A DNA stretch of 64,000 bases from Lytechinus pictus (GCF_037042905.1 NC_087257.1:28705501-28769500); one strand, 5' to 3'; counted from the stretch's first letter, positions 32,037 to 40,879 are shown. The notes: generated by a model from the letters alone, not told the origin. Translations and numbers: made by a program.

Positions 32037-32115
32037 TTAGTTTAATGCATAAGAGACTTTAAATTTTAGTCATTAAATGCTCATATAAATACAAATTGTT
32101 AAAAAAGTTTCGTTT

Positions 32116-32188
32116 TGGAGAACCCGGGCATCGATCCCGGTACCTCTCGCATGCTAAGCGAGCGCTCTACCATCTGAGCTAGCTCCCC
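32116..32188 (-). tRNA. trnaa-agc: tRNA-Ala (AGC)
   Basis: Consensus AGC copy. Confidence 0.92.
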
Positions 32189-32271
32189 TTACTTTAATGC
32201 ATAAGAGACTTTATATTTTAGTCATTAAGACAGTGTTCAATTAAATACAAGTTGTTAAAAAAGTATCGTTT

Positions 32272-32344
32272 TGGAGAACCCGGGCATCGATCCCGGTACC
32301 TCTCGCATGCTAAGCGAGCGCTCTACCATCTGAGCTAGCTCCCC
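32272..32344 (-). tRNA. trnaa-agc: tRNA-Ala (AGC)
   Basis: Consensus AGC copy. Confidence 0.92.
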
Positions 32345-32427
32345 TTACTTTAATGCATAAGGAACTTTTTTATTTTAGTCATTAAGACTGTGTTCAAATG
32401 AATACAAGTTGTTAAAAAAGTATTTTT

Positions 32428-32477
32428 TGGAGAACCCGGGCATCGAGAGGTACCGGGATCGATGCCCGGGTTCTCCA
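32428..32477. pseudogene. Fused inverted tRNA-Ala 3' quarters
   Basis: Sixth copy of the 50-bp palindromic fusion. Confidence 0.9.
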
Positions 32478-32586
32478 ATGTGAAAGTTTTTTAACAAATT
32501 GTATTTATTTGAACACTGTCTTAAAAGATTTTTTAGTCATTAAGACAATGTTCAAATAAATACAAGTTGTTAAAAAAGTTTCGTTT

Positions 32587-32659
32587 TGGAGAACCCGAGC
32601 ACCGATCCCGGTACATCTCCCATGCAAAGCGAGCGCTCTACCATCTGAGCTAGCTCCCC
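32587..32659 (-). tRNA. trnaa-ugc: tRNA-Ala (TGC), degenerate
   Basis: Same damage as 25,846. The spacer after it is the empty counterpart of the Penelope site. Confidence 0.5.
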
Positions 32660-32751
32660 TTACCATGCTTACTTTAATGCATAAGAGACTTTATATTTCA
32701 GTCATTAAGACAATGTTCAAATAAATACAAGTTGTTAAAAAAGTTTTGTAT

Positions 32752-32824
32752 TGGAGAACCCGGGCATCGATCCCGGTACCTCTCGCATGCTAAGCGAGCG
32801 CTCTACCATCTGAGCTAGCTCCCC
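32752..32824 (-). tRNA. trnaa-agc: tRNA-Ala (AGC)
   Basis: Consensus; counterpart of 31,487. Confidence 0.92.
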
Positions 32825-32916
32825 TACCATGCTTACTTCAATGCATAAGAGACTTTATATTTTATTCATTAAGACAGTGTTCAAATAAATACATAATTGT
32901 TAAAAAGGTTTCGTTT

Positions 32917-32989
32917 TGGAGAACCCGGGCATCGATCCCGGTACCTCTCGCATGCAAAGCGAGCGCTCTACCATCTGAGCTAGCTCCCC
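32917..32989 (-). tRNA. trnaa-ugc: tRNA-Ala (TGC)
   Basis: Consensus TGC copy. Confidence 0.92.
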
Positions 32990-33072
32990 TTACTTTAATG
33001 CATAAGAGACTTTATATTTTAGTCATTAAGACAGTGTTCAAATAAATACAAGTTGTTAAAAAAGTATCCTTT

Positions 33073-33145
33073 TTAAGAACCCGGGCATCGATCCCGGTAC
33101 CTCTCGCATGCAAAGCGAGCGCTCTACCAGCTGAGCTAGCTCCCC
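33073..33145 (-). tRNA. trnaa-ugc: tRNA-Ala (TGC), acceptor mismatch
   Basis: G1-A72 mismatch and G2-T71 wobble. Confidence 0.68.
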
Positions 33146-33228
33146 TTACTATAATGCAGAAGGAACTTTTTATTTTAGTCATTAAGACTGTGTTCAAATA
33201 AATACAAGTTGTTAAAAAAGTATCGTTT

Positions 33229-33301
33229 TGGAGAACCCGGGCATCGATCCCGGTACCTCTCGCATGCTAAGCGAGCGCTCTACCATCTGAGCTAGCTCCC
33301 C
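33229..33301 (-). tRNA. trnaa-agc: tRNA-Ala (AGC)
   Basis: Consensus AGC copy. Confidence 0.92.
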
Positions 33302-33384
33302 TTACTTTAATGCATAAGAGACTTTAAATTTTAGTCATTAAGACAGTGTTCAAATAAATACAATTTGTTAAAAATGTTTCACAT

Positions 33385-33457
33385 TGGAGAACCCGGGCAT
33401 CGATCCCGGTACCTATCGCATGCAAAGCGAGCGCTCTACCATCTGAGCTAGCTCCCC
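33385..33457 (-). tRNA. trnaa-ugc: tRNA-Ala (TGC), G43T
   Basis: C27-T43 mismatch. The fold-back element starts 31 bases upstream of its 5' end. Confidence 0.75.
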
Positions 33458-33487
33458 TTATTCGAATGCATTAGATACTTTACATTG

Positions 33488-34077
33488 GTTGTTGTTTGAA
33501 GGTTTGCATGGTGGTATGTACAATCGCTGATGTGGTTTACGGTACACCATGTGAAGTGTTGTAGAAACAGTGGATAGGAGAAGAGAAGAAATGGATAGGC
33601 GAGAAAGTGGAGATTTGAGAGTAGAGTATTCTTTCTTGAAAGTAGTCCTGAAAAGGACTGTAAACCAGGAAAGATTGATGAGTTGAGAACAGCTTGAGTA
33701 GTAGAGCTAGTGAGGAGATGCTGGCTTGAGTCGGCGAGTAGAGATGATGAGCAGTAGAGAGACTCGACGTTTCGGGCAGGTTGACTGTCCGTCTTCACTC
33801 CTAAAGACGGACAGTCAACCTGCCCGAAACGTCGAGTCTCTCTACTGCTCATCATCTCTACTCGCCGACTCAATCCAGCATCTCCTCACTAGCTCTACTA
33901 CTCAAGCTGTTCTCAACTCATCAATCTTTCCTGGTTTACAGTCCTTTTCAGGACTACTTTCAAGAAAGAATACTCTACTCTCAAATCTCCACTTTCTCGC
34001 CTATCCATTTCTTCTCTTCTCCTATCCACTGTTTCTACAACACTTCACATGGTGTACCGTAAACCACATCAGCGATT
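33488..34077. mobile_element. 590-bp fold-back element, copy 1
   Basis: The arms (33,488-33,795 and 33,804-34,077) are inverted repeats around the 8-base loop cactccta. A 13-bp target duplication, atactttacattg, flanks it (33,475-33,487 and 34,078-34,090). The right arm is about 34 bases shorter. Because of the palindrome, both strands show the same long frame; it is not a gene. Near the centre, GACGGACAGTC and CCCGAAACGTCGAG resemble the ends of Penelope-type elements. A tail-to-tail pair of truncated retroelement copies is therefore possible, but not shown. Confidence 0.85.
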
Positions 34078-34139
34078 ATACTTTACATTGTATTCATTAA
34101 ATGCTCATATAAATACAAATTGTTAAAAAAGTATCGTTT

Positions 34140-34212
34140 TGGAGAACCCGGGCATCGATCCCGGTACCTCTCGCATGCTAAGCGAGCGCTCTACCATCTG
34201 AGCTAGCTCCCC
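34140..34212 (-). tRNA. trnaa-agc: tRNA-Ala (AGC)
   Basis: Consensus AGC copy just beyond the fold-back element. Confidence 0.92.
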
Positions 34213-34296
34213 TTACTTTAATGCATAAGGAACTTTTTATTTTAGTCATTAAGACTGTGTTCAAATAAATACAAGTTGTTAAAAAAAGTATCGTTT

Positions 34297-34361
34297 TGGA
34301 GAACCCGGGCATCGATCCCCGTACCTCTCGCATGCTAAGCCACCATCTGAGCTAGCTCCCC
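34297..34361 (-). pseudogene. tRNA-Ala (AGC) with 8-base deletion
   Basis: The 5' side of the anticodon stem and part of the D stem are deleted, and there is a T-stem 50-64 mismatch. It cannot fold normally. Confidence 0.85.
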
Positions 34362-35928
34362 TTATTACCAGTGAATGTGAATCATAAATATTCATTTTGT
34401 GAATTCAGTATTTCCATGAGGAAGATTAAACTATTGATTGAACCTAACTTTGTTTGATTTATAATTCGCTGCCTGTTTTAATACCAATAAGTCAGGCATC
34501 TCTACTTCATGAGCATTGCTGCCAATATATCCACAAATTTATTTAAGGAATTTCCACAAGGTAGTATTCTTGGCCCTTTGCTATTTGTACTTTATGTTAA
34601 TGATATGAAAAATTCATCTCATGTTCTCTCATTTATTCTCTTTGCTGATGATTCCAATATTTTCTTTACACATCATGATCCACATGTACTTGTGAGCACT
34701 ATGAATGCAGAATTTAAAAAAGTAACAAACTGGATTAAAGCCAACAAACTGTCATTGAATCTGCAAAAAACTAATTATATGCTTTGTAGTCATTCGTTGA
34801 AACATCTACCGCATCAAATACTTTTAGATAATACTGAAATCAAAGAAGTGCAAACAACAAAATTCTTAGGTCTTACTATTGATCACAAGCTTACGTGGAA
34901 TGCTCATATCAACAATATTTGCAAAACTGTGGCAAGAAATATTGGAGTCATCAATAAGCTTAAAAACGCTCTTCCAGCAAAGGCGCTATCCATGTTGTAT
35001 TGTGCATTAATTCTACCATATCTTAATTATGGAATTCTGGCATGGGGTAATGCCTCTCAAACGAGACTCAATAAAGTCTTGCTACTTCAGAAAAAAGTAC
35101 TGAGAATAATATGCAATATGTCCTTTAGAGCTCATACAGATGAATTGTTTCGTCATAAACGTATCCTTAAAGTCAATGACCTGTACCGCTTGCAACTATT
35201 CCAATTCATGTATAAGCTAGATAGAAATAGTGTACCTAATGTCCTACAAAAGAAATTTATGAGAAACAATACTTTACATTCATATAATACGAGACATTCA
35301 AATGACTATCACTTACCCAAAAGTAGAACAGTATTTTCTAGCAAAACTGTATTTTTCACAGGACCAAAACTCTGGAATTCTCTGGACAGAGTAATAAAAG
35401 AGGCAGCTAATCTAAACCGATTTAAATTACTCACAAAAAAATTTATTCTGAATTCTTATTGATTCAATCAAATATTTTGTGAACCTCATACTTACCCACG
35501 GTAGTATTGATTATTTTAAAGTCAATATTTAATTTTGTATATAGTGTAAATACATTTGTGTTACAGTGTTTATATATAATTTTATAGAATTTTGCTGATT
35601 ATTTTACTCTACTTATATCATATTACCCTTGTATAAAATTTTGATAGGGGGTCTACATTTTACAAGCTTTGCTTTTTAGTAGGTCCCTCCACTTTTTTCA
35701 TTTCATTGCTACGTTTCAATCCTGTGTGTTATGCATTCTTTCAGTGTTAAAATGATTTATTATAAATGTACTTTGATGATTGTGGAATATGAATATATCA
35801 ATAAATAAATAAATAAATAAAATAAAATTCTAGCTGTTATTGATAATATAATTATGTAATAATACAATATGCCAGCAGTATGAAATAAATTAATATAAAG
35901 TCTCTTATGCATTAAAGTAGGCATGGTA
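34362..35928. repeat. Divergent spacer, copy 4, split by a LINE
   Basis: The outer parts (34,362-34,553 and 35,826-35,928) match the 299-bp spacer; the middle is a LINE insertion. Confidence 0.9.
34554..35825 (+). mobile_element. 5'-truncated LINE with intact RT C-terminus
   Basis: The insertion starts inside the RT domain at PQGSILGPLLFVLYVNDM and keeps FADDSNIFF, the catalytic motif C. It continues through the thumb region (TKFLGLTIDHKLTWNAHI, ILPYLNYGILAWGN) to GPKLWNSL and a stop at 35,460-35,462. The open frame 34,509-35,462 also includes 15 codons of host spacer. The 3' UTR ends in AATAAATAAATA-type repeats. It belongs to the CR1/Jockey-like non-LTR group. No stop or frameshift occurs, so insertion is recent, but truncation makes it inactive. 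The empty spacer copies confirm the borders; at most 4 bp (aatt) is duplicated. Confidence 0.88.
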
Positions 35929-36001
35929 GGGGAGCTAGCTCAGATGGTAGAGCGCTCACTTTGCATGCGAGAGGTACCGGGATCGATGCCTGCGTTCTTC
36001 A
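35929..36001 (+). tRNA. trnaa-ugc: tRNA-Ala (TGC), degenerate subfamily
   Basis: A30-C40, C49-C65 and a G2-T71 wobble. First gene of the plus-strand block. Confidence 0.6.
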
Positions 36002-36092
36002 AAACGAAACTTTTTTAACAAATTGTATTTATTTGAACACTGTCTTAATGACTAAATTATAAAGCCTCTTATGCATTAAAGTAAGCATGATA

Positions 36093-36165
36093 GGGGAGCT
36101 AGCTCAGATGGTAGAGCGCTCACTTTGCATGCGAGAGGTACCGGGATCGATGCCTGTGTTCTCCA
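36093..36165 (+). tRNA. trnaa-ugc: tRNA-Ala (TGC), degenerate subfamily
   Basis: A30-C40 and C49-T65 mismatches. Confidence 0.6.
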
Positions 36166-36256
36166 AAACGAAACTTTTTTAACAAATTGTATTTATTTGA
36201 ACACTGTCTTAATGACTAAATTATAAAGTCTCTTATGCATTAAAGTAGGCATGGTA

Positions 36257-36329
36257 GGGGAGCTAGGTCAGATGGTAGAGCGCTCACTTTGCATGCGAGA
36301 GGTACCGGGATCGATGCCTGCGTTCTCCA
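36257..36329 (+). tRNA. trnaa-ugc: tRNA-Ala (TGC), degenerate subfamily
   Basis: As its neighbours, plus C11G in the D stem. Confidence 0.55.
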
Positions 36330-36412
36330 AAACGAAACTTTTTTAACAAATTGTATTTATTTGAACACTGTCTTAATGACTAAAATATAAAGTCTCTTAT
36401 GCATTAAAGTAA

Positions 36413-36485
36413 GGGGAGCTAGCTCAGATGGTAGAGCGCTCACTTTGCATGCGAGAGGTACCGGGATCGATGCCTGCGTTCTCCA
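36413..36485 (+). tRNA. trnaa-ugc: tRNA-Ala (TGC), degenerate subfamily
   Basis: A30-C40 and C49-C65 mismatches. Confidence 0.6.
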
Positions 36486-36576
36486 AAACGAAACTTTTTT
36501 AACAAATTGTATTTATTTGAACACTGTCTTAATGACTAAATTATAAAGTCTCTTATGCATTAAAGTAGGCATGGTA

Positions 36577-36649
36577 GGGGAGCTAGGTCAGATGGTAGAG
36601 CGCTCACTTTGCATGCAAGAGGTACCGGGATCGATGCCTGCGTTCTCCA
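36577..36649 (+). tRNA. trnaa-ugc: tRNA-Ala (TGC), degenerate subfamily
   Basis: A30-C40, G41A, C11G and C49-C65. Among the most decayed full-length copies. Confidence 0.5.
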
Positions 36650-36740
36650 AAACGAAACTTTTTTAACAAATTGTATTTATTTGAACACTGTCTTAATGAC
36701 TAAATTATAAAGTCTCTTATGCATTAAAGTAGGCATGGTA

Positions 36741-36813
36741 GGGGAGCTAGCTCAGATGGTAGAGCGCTCGCTTTGCATGCGAGAGGTACCGGGATCGATG
36801 CCTGCTTTCTCCA
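36741..36813 (+). tRNA. trnaa-ugc: tRNA-Ala (TGC), T-arm mismatches
   Basis: The anticodon stem is normal; C49-C65 and C7-T66 are unpaired. Confidence 0.6.
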
Positions 36814-36896
36814 AAACGAAACTTTTTTAACAAATTGTATTTATTTGAACACTGTCTTAATGACTAAAATATAAAGTCTCTTATGCATTAAAGTAA

Positions 36897-36969
36897 GGGG
36901 AGCTAGCTCAGATGGTAGAGCGCTCGCTTAGCATGCGAGAGGTACCGGGATCGATGCCCGGGTTCTCCA
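36897..36969 (+). tRNA. trnaa-agc: tRNA-Ala (AGC)
   Basis: Consensus AGC copy. Confidence 0.92.
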
Positions 36970-37047
36970 ATACGAATTTTTTTAACAACTTGTATTTATT
37001 TGAGCATTTAATGACTAAAATATAAAGTCTGATATGCATTAAAGTAA

Positions 37048-37120
37048 GGGGAGCTAGCTCAGATGGTAGAGCGCTCGCTTAGCATGCGAGAGGTACCGGG
37101 ATCGATGCCCGGGTTCTCCA
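37048..37120 (+). tRNA. trnaa-agc: tRNA-Ala (AGC)
   Basis: Consensus AGC copy. Confidence 0.92.
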
Positions 37121-37213
37121 AAACGAAACCTTTTTAACAATTATGTATTTATTTGAACACTGTCTTAATGACTAAAATATAAAGTCTCTTATGAATTAAA
37201 GTAAGCATGGTAA

Positions 37214-37286
37214 GGGGAGCTAGCTCAGATGGTAGAGCGCTCGCTTAGCATGCGAGAGGTACCGGGATCGATGCCCGGGTTCTCCA
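37214..37286 (+). tRNA. trnaa-agc: tRNA-Ala (AGC)
   Basis: Consensus. Outermost left gene of the palindrome. Confidence 0.92.
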
Positions 37287-37396
37287 ATGTGAAAGTTTTT
37301 TAACAAATTGTATTTATTTGAACACTGTCTTAAAAGATTTCTTAGTCATTAAGACAATGTTCAAATAAATACAAGTTGTTAAAAAAAGTTTTGTAT

Positions 37397-37469
37397 TGGA
37401 GAACCCGGGCATCGATCCCGGTTCCTCTCGCATGCTAAGCGAGCGCTCTACCATCTGAGCTAGCTCCCC
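37397..37469 (-). tRNA. trnaa-agc: tRNA-Ala (AGC)
   Basis: One variable-loop change (T to A), shared with its mirror at 39,100. Confidence 0.88.
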
Positions 37470-37561
37470 TTACCATGCTTACTTTAATGCATAAGAGACT
37501 TTATATTCCAGTCATTAAGACAATGTTCAAATAAATACAAGTTGTTAAAAAAGTTTTGTAT

Positions 37562-37634
37562 TGGAGAACCCGGGCATCGATCCCGGTACCTCTCGCATGC
37601 TAAGCGAGCGCTCTACCATCTGAGCTAGCTCCCC
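37562..37634 (-). tRNA. trnaa-agc: tRNA-Ala (AGC)
   Basis: Consensus; mirror of 38,935. Confidence 0.92.
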
Positions 37635-37713
37635 TTACTTTAATACATGTCAGACTTTATGTTTTACTCATTAAATGCTCAAATATATACAAGTTGTTAA
37701 AAAAGTTTCGTTT

Positions 37714-37786
37714 TGGAGATCCCGGGCATCGATCCCGGTACCTTTTGCATGCTAAGCGAGCACTCTACCATCAGAGCTAGCTCCCC
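37714..37786 (-). tRNA. trnaa-agc: tRNA-Ala (AGC), degenerate
   Basis: The anticodon stem is broken at 27-43 and 29-41; A14T and T67A are also present. Mirror of 38,783. Confidence 0.5.
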
Positions 37787-37869
37787 TTACTTTAATGCAT
37801 AAGAGACTTTAAATTTTAGTCATTAAGACAGTGTTCAAATAAATACAATTTGTTAAAAATGTTTCACAT

Positions 37870-37942
37870 TGGAGAACCCGGGCATCGATCCCGGTACCTA
37901 TCGCATGCAAAGCGAGCGCTCTACCATCTGAGCTAGCTCCCC
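37870..37942 (-). tRNA. trnaa-ugc: tRNA-Ala (TGC), G43T
   Basis: C27-T43 mismatch; mirror of 38,627. Confidence 0.75.
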
Positions 37943-37972
37943 TTATTCGAATGCATTAGATACTTTACATTG

Positions 37973-38596
37973 GTTGTTGTTTGAAGGTTTGCATGGTGGT
38001 ATGTACAATCGCTGATGTGGTTTACGGTACACCATGTGAAGTGTTGTAGAAACAGTGGATAGGAGAAGAGAAGAAATGGATAGGCGAGAAAGTGGAGATT
38101 TGAGAGTAGAGTATTCTTTCTTGAAAGTAGTCCTGAAAAGGACTGTAAACCAGGAAAGATTGATGAGTTGAGAACAGCTTGAGTAGTAGAGCTAGTGAGG
38201 AGATGCTGGCTTGAGTCGGCGAGTAGAGATGATGAGCAGTAGAGAGACTCGACGTTTCGGGCAGGTTGACTGTCCGTCTTTAGGAGTGAAGACGGACAGT
38301 CAACCTGCCCGAAACGTCGAGTCTCTCTACTGCTCATCATCTCTACTCGCCGACTCAAGCCAGCATCTCCTCACTAGCTCTACTACTCAAGCTGTTCTCA
38401 ACTCATCAATCTTTCCTGGTTTACAGTCCTTTTCAGGACTACTTTCAAGAAAGAATACTCTACTCTCAAATCTCCACTTTCTCGCCTATCCATTTCTTCT
38501 CTTCTCCTATCCACTGTTTCTACAACACTTCACATGGTGTACCGTAAACCACATCAGCGATTGTACATACCACCATGCAAACCTTCAAACAACAAC
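37973..38596. mobile_element. 624-bp fold-back element, copy 2
   Basis: A complete version with both arms full length (37,973-38,280 and 38,289-38,596). Its loop, taggagtg, is the reverse complement of the loop in copy 1, although the left flank is the same in both. It forms the centre of the 2.15-kb palindrome. The mirrored frames on both strands are not genes. Confidence 0.88.
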
Positions 38597-38626
38597 CAAT
38601 GTAAAGTATCTAATGCATTCGAATAA

Positions 38627-38699
38627 GGGGAGCTAGCTCAGATGGTAGAGCGCTCGCTTTGCATGCGATAGGTACCGGGATCGATGCCCGGGTTCTCCA
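38627..38699 (+). tRNA. trnaa-ugc: tRNA-Ala (TGC), G43T
   Basis: Mirror of 37,870. Confidence 0.75.
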
Positions 38700-38782
38700 A
38701 TGTGAAACATTTTTAACAAATTGTATTTATTTGAACACTGTCTTAATGACTAAAATTTAAAGTCTCTTATGCATTAAAGTAA

Positions 38783-38855
38783 GGGGAGCTAGCTCTGATG
38801 GTAGAGTGCTCGCTTAGCATGCAAAAGGTACCGGGATCGATGCCCGGGATCTCCA
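38783..38855 (+). tRNA. trnaa-agc: tRNA-Ala (AGC), degenerate
   Basis: Mirror of 37,714, with the same broken anticodon stem. Confidence 0.5.
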
Positions 38856-38934
38856 AAACGAAACTTTTTTAACAACTTGTATATATTTGAGCATTTAATG
38901 AGTAAAACATAAAGTCTGACATGTATTAAAGTAA

Positions 38935-39007
38935 GGGGAGCTAGCTCAGATGGTAGAGCGCTCGCTTAGCATGCGAGAGGTACCGGGATCGATGCCCGGG
39001 TTCTCCA
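38935..39007 (+). tRNA. trnaa-agc: tRNA-Ala (AGC)
   Basis: Consensus; mirror of 37,562. Confidence 0.92.
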
Positions 39008-39099
39008 ATACAAAACTTTTTTAACAACTTGTATTTATTTGAACATTGTCTTAATGACTGGAATATAAAGTTTCTTATGCATTAAAGTAAGCATGGTAA

Positions 39100-39172
39100 G
39101 GGGAGCTAGCTCAGATGGTAGAGCGCTCGCTTAGCATGCGAGAGGAACCGGGATCGATGCCCGGGTTCTCCA
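39100..39172 (+). tRNA. trnaa-agc: tRNA-Ala (AGC)
   Basis: One variable-loop change; mirror of 37,397. Confidence 0.88.
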
Positions 39173-39282
39173 ATACAAAACTTTTTTTAACAACTTGTAT
39201 TTATTTGAACATTGTCTTAATGACTAAGAAATCTTTTAAGACAGTGTTCAAATAAATACAATTTGTTAAAAAACTTTCACAT

Positions 39283-39355
39283 TGGAGAACCCGGGCATCG
39301 ATCCCGGTACCTCTCGCATGCTAAGCGAGCGCTCTACCATCTGAGCTAGCTCCCC
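39283..39355 (-). tRNA. trnaa-agc: tRNA-Ala (AGC)
   Basis: Consensus; mirror of 37,214. Confidence 0.92.
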
Positions 39356-39440
39356 TTACTTTAATGCATAAGGAACTTTTTTTATTTTAGTCATTAAGAC
39401 TGTGTTCAAATAAATACAAGTTGTTAAAAAAGTATCGTTT

Positions 39441-39513
39441 TGGAGAACCCGGGCATCGATCCCCGTACCTCTCGCATGCTAAGCGAGCGCTCTACCATCT
39501 GAGCTAGCTCCCC
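39441..39513 (-). tRNA. trnaa-agc: tRNA-Ala (AGC), T-stem mismatch
   Basis: 50-64 mismatch. Lies outside the palindrome. Confidence 0.7.
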
Positions 39514-39812
39514 TTATTACCAGTGAATGTGAATCATAAATATTCATTTTGTGAATTCAGTATTTCCATGAGGAAGATTAAACTATTGATTGAACCTAAC
39601 TTTGTTTGATTTATAATTCGCTGCCTGTTTTAATACCAATAAGTCAGGCATCTCTACTTCATGAGCATTGCTGCCAATATATCCACAAATTTATTTAAGG
39701 AATTTAAAGAATTCTAGCTGATATTGATAATATAATTATGTAATAATTCAATATGCCAGCAGTATGAAATAAATTAATATAAAGTCTCTTATGCATTAAA
39801 GTAGGCATGGTA
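39514..39812. repeat. 299-bp divergent spacer, copy 5
   Basis: Matches copy 1 with a few base changes. Confidence 0.9.
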
Positions 39813-39881
39813 GGGGGCTAGCTCAGATGGTAGAGCGCTCACTTTGCATGCGAGAGGCGGGATCGATGCCTGCGTTCTCCA
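39813..39881 (+). pseudogene. tRNA-Ala (TGC) with deletions
   Basis: 69 bases: A5 and three variable-loop/T-stem bases are missing, with the A30-C40 and C49-C65 changes of the subfamily. Confidence 0.85.
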
Positions 39882-39972
39882 AAACGAAACTTTTTTAACA
39901 AATTGTATTTATTTGAACACTGTCTTAATGACTAAATTATAAAGTCTCTTATGCATTAAAGTAGGCATGGTA

Positions 39973-40045
39973 GGGGAGCTAGCTCAGATGGTAGAGCGCT
40001 CGCTTTGCATGCGAGAGGTACCGGGATCGATGCCCGGGTTCTCCA
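39973..40045 (+). tRNA. trnaa-ugc: tRNA-Ala (TGC)
   Basis: Consensus TGC copy. Confidence 0.92.
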
Positions 40046-40129
40046 AAACGAAACCTTTTTAACAATTATGTATTTATTTGAACACTGTCTTAATGACTAA
40101 AATATAAAGTCTCTTATGCATTAAAGTAA

Positions 40130-40202
40130 GGGGAGCTAGCTCAGATGGTAGAGCGCTCGCTTAGCATGCGAGAGGTACCGGGATCGATGCCCGGGTTCTC
40201 CA
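40130..40202 (+). tRNA. trnaa-agc: tRNA-Ala (AGC)
   Basis: Consensus AGC copy. Confidence 0.92.
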
Positions 40203-40280
40203 ATACGAAATTTTTTAACAACTTGTATTTATTTGAGCATTTAATGACTAAAATATAAAGTCTGATATGCATTAAAGTAA

Positions 40281-40353
40281 GGGGAGCTAGCTCAGATGGT
40301 AGAGCGCTCGCTTTGCATGCGAGAGGTACCGGGATCGGTGCCCGGGTTCTCCA
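40281..40353 (+). tRNA. trnaa-ugc: tRNA-Ala (TGC), A58G
   Basis: The conserved A58 in box B is G; stems intact. Confidence 0.7.
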
Positions 40354-40438
40354 AAACGATACTTTTTTTTAACAACTTGTATTTATTTGAACACTGTCTT
40401 AATTACTAAAATATAAAGTCTCTTATGAATTAAAGTAA

Positions 40439-40476
40439 GGGGAGCAAGCTCCCGGGATCGATGCCCGGGTTCTCCA
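40439..40476 (+). pseudogene. tRNA-Ala fragment (D and anticodon arms deleted)
   Basis: 38 bases: a 5' acceptor strand (GGGGAGC) joined almost directly to the T arm and 3' acceptor. Confidence 0.85.
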
Positions 40477-40585
40477 ATGTGAAAGTTTTTTAACAAATTG
40501 TATTTATTTGAACACTGTCTTAAAAGATTTTTTAGTCATTAAGACAATGTTCAAATAAATACAAGTTGTTAAAAAAGTTCCGTTT

Positions 40586-40879
40586 TGGAGAACCCGGGCA
40601 CCGATCCCGGTACATCTCCCATGCTAAGCGAGCGCTCTACCATCTGAGCTACACAGAAAAAACGCTGTTTAAGATTTTATACAACGTTGTTTACTATATG
40701 AACCTTACAGTATTTGTTTAACCGTTTAAACAATCATGTTTAATTTACTGACAATTAGATATTGAAAATTAAAATTAGTTGCTTAAGATTTAAACAGTTG
40801 TTTAAACTGTTTAAACAATTACTGTAAGGTTCATATAGTAAACAGCGTTGTATAATTTTTTTTTACTGTGTAGCTCCCC
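40586..40879 (-). pseudogene. tRNA-Ala (AGC) split by a MITE
   Basis: The tRNA parts are 40,586-40,651 and 40,873-40,879, interrupted at positions 8-9 between acceptor and D arm. The copy already had A58G and an anticodon-stem mismatch. Confidence 0.9.
40652..40870. mobile_element. 219-bp MITE inserted in a tRNA gene
   Basis: The ends are CACAG...CTGTG, flanked by a duplicated TA (40,650-40,651 and 40,871-40,872). Long internal inverted repeats follow: TATACAACGTTGTTTACTAT near the left end and its inverse near the right end. It is non-coding. TA duplication fits Tc1/mariner-type transposition. Confidence 0.88.

Larger units (their letters stand above)
31423..33301. repeat. 1,265-bp higher-order repeat, about 1.5 copies
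   Basis: The genes at 31,487, 31,652, 31,808 and 31,964 recur exactly 1,265 bp later at 32,752, 32,917, 33,073 and 33,229, with the same anticodons and changes. Confidence 0.85.
37211..39358. repeat. 2.15-kb near-perfect palindrome of tRNA genes around a fold-back element
   Basis: Position x pairs with 76,569 minus x. The five genes on the left (37,214, 37,397, 37,562, 37,714, 37,870) have inverted partners at exactly the mirrored positions on the right (39,283, 39,100, 38,935, 38,783, 38,627), including rare changes such as the CAAAA-type anticodon stem. The spacers compared base by base (37,287-37,396 and 39,173-39,282) are identical. Only an 8-base loop (38,281-38,288) separates the arms. 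Beyond about 37,211 and 39,358 the flanks differ. Confidence 0.93.

Noticed and set aside
13889-33197. Repeated small frames with ASSDGRALALHARGTGIDA in the array.
   Set aside because: They are translations across the tRNA genes on the gene strand. Their protein sequence follows the tRNA, not codon constraint.
33448-34100. Frames of 124-141 codons on both strands starting MSRRVEMMSSRETRRFGQ.
   Set aside because: Both arms of the fold-back palindrome give the same translation. The frame follows from the inverted repeat and has no domain; the same applies to 37,933-38,636.
37211-39358. The palindrome and the 2,270-bp duplication might be assembly errors and left out.
   Set aside because: Kept as features, because both have distinct flanks and internal variants consistent with real duplication, but read support is needed.
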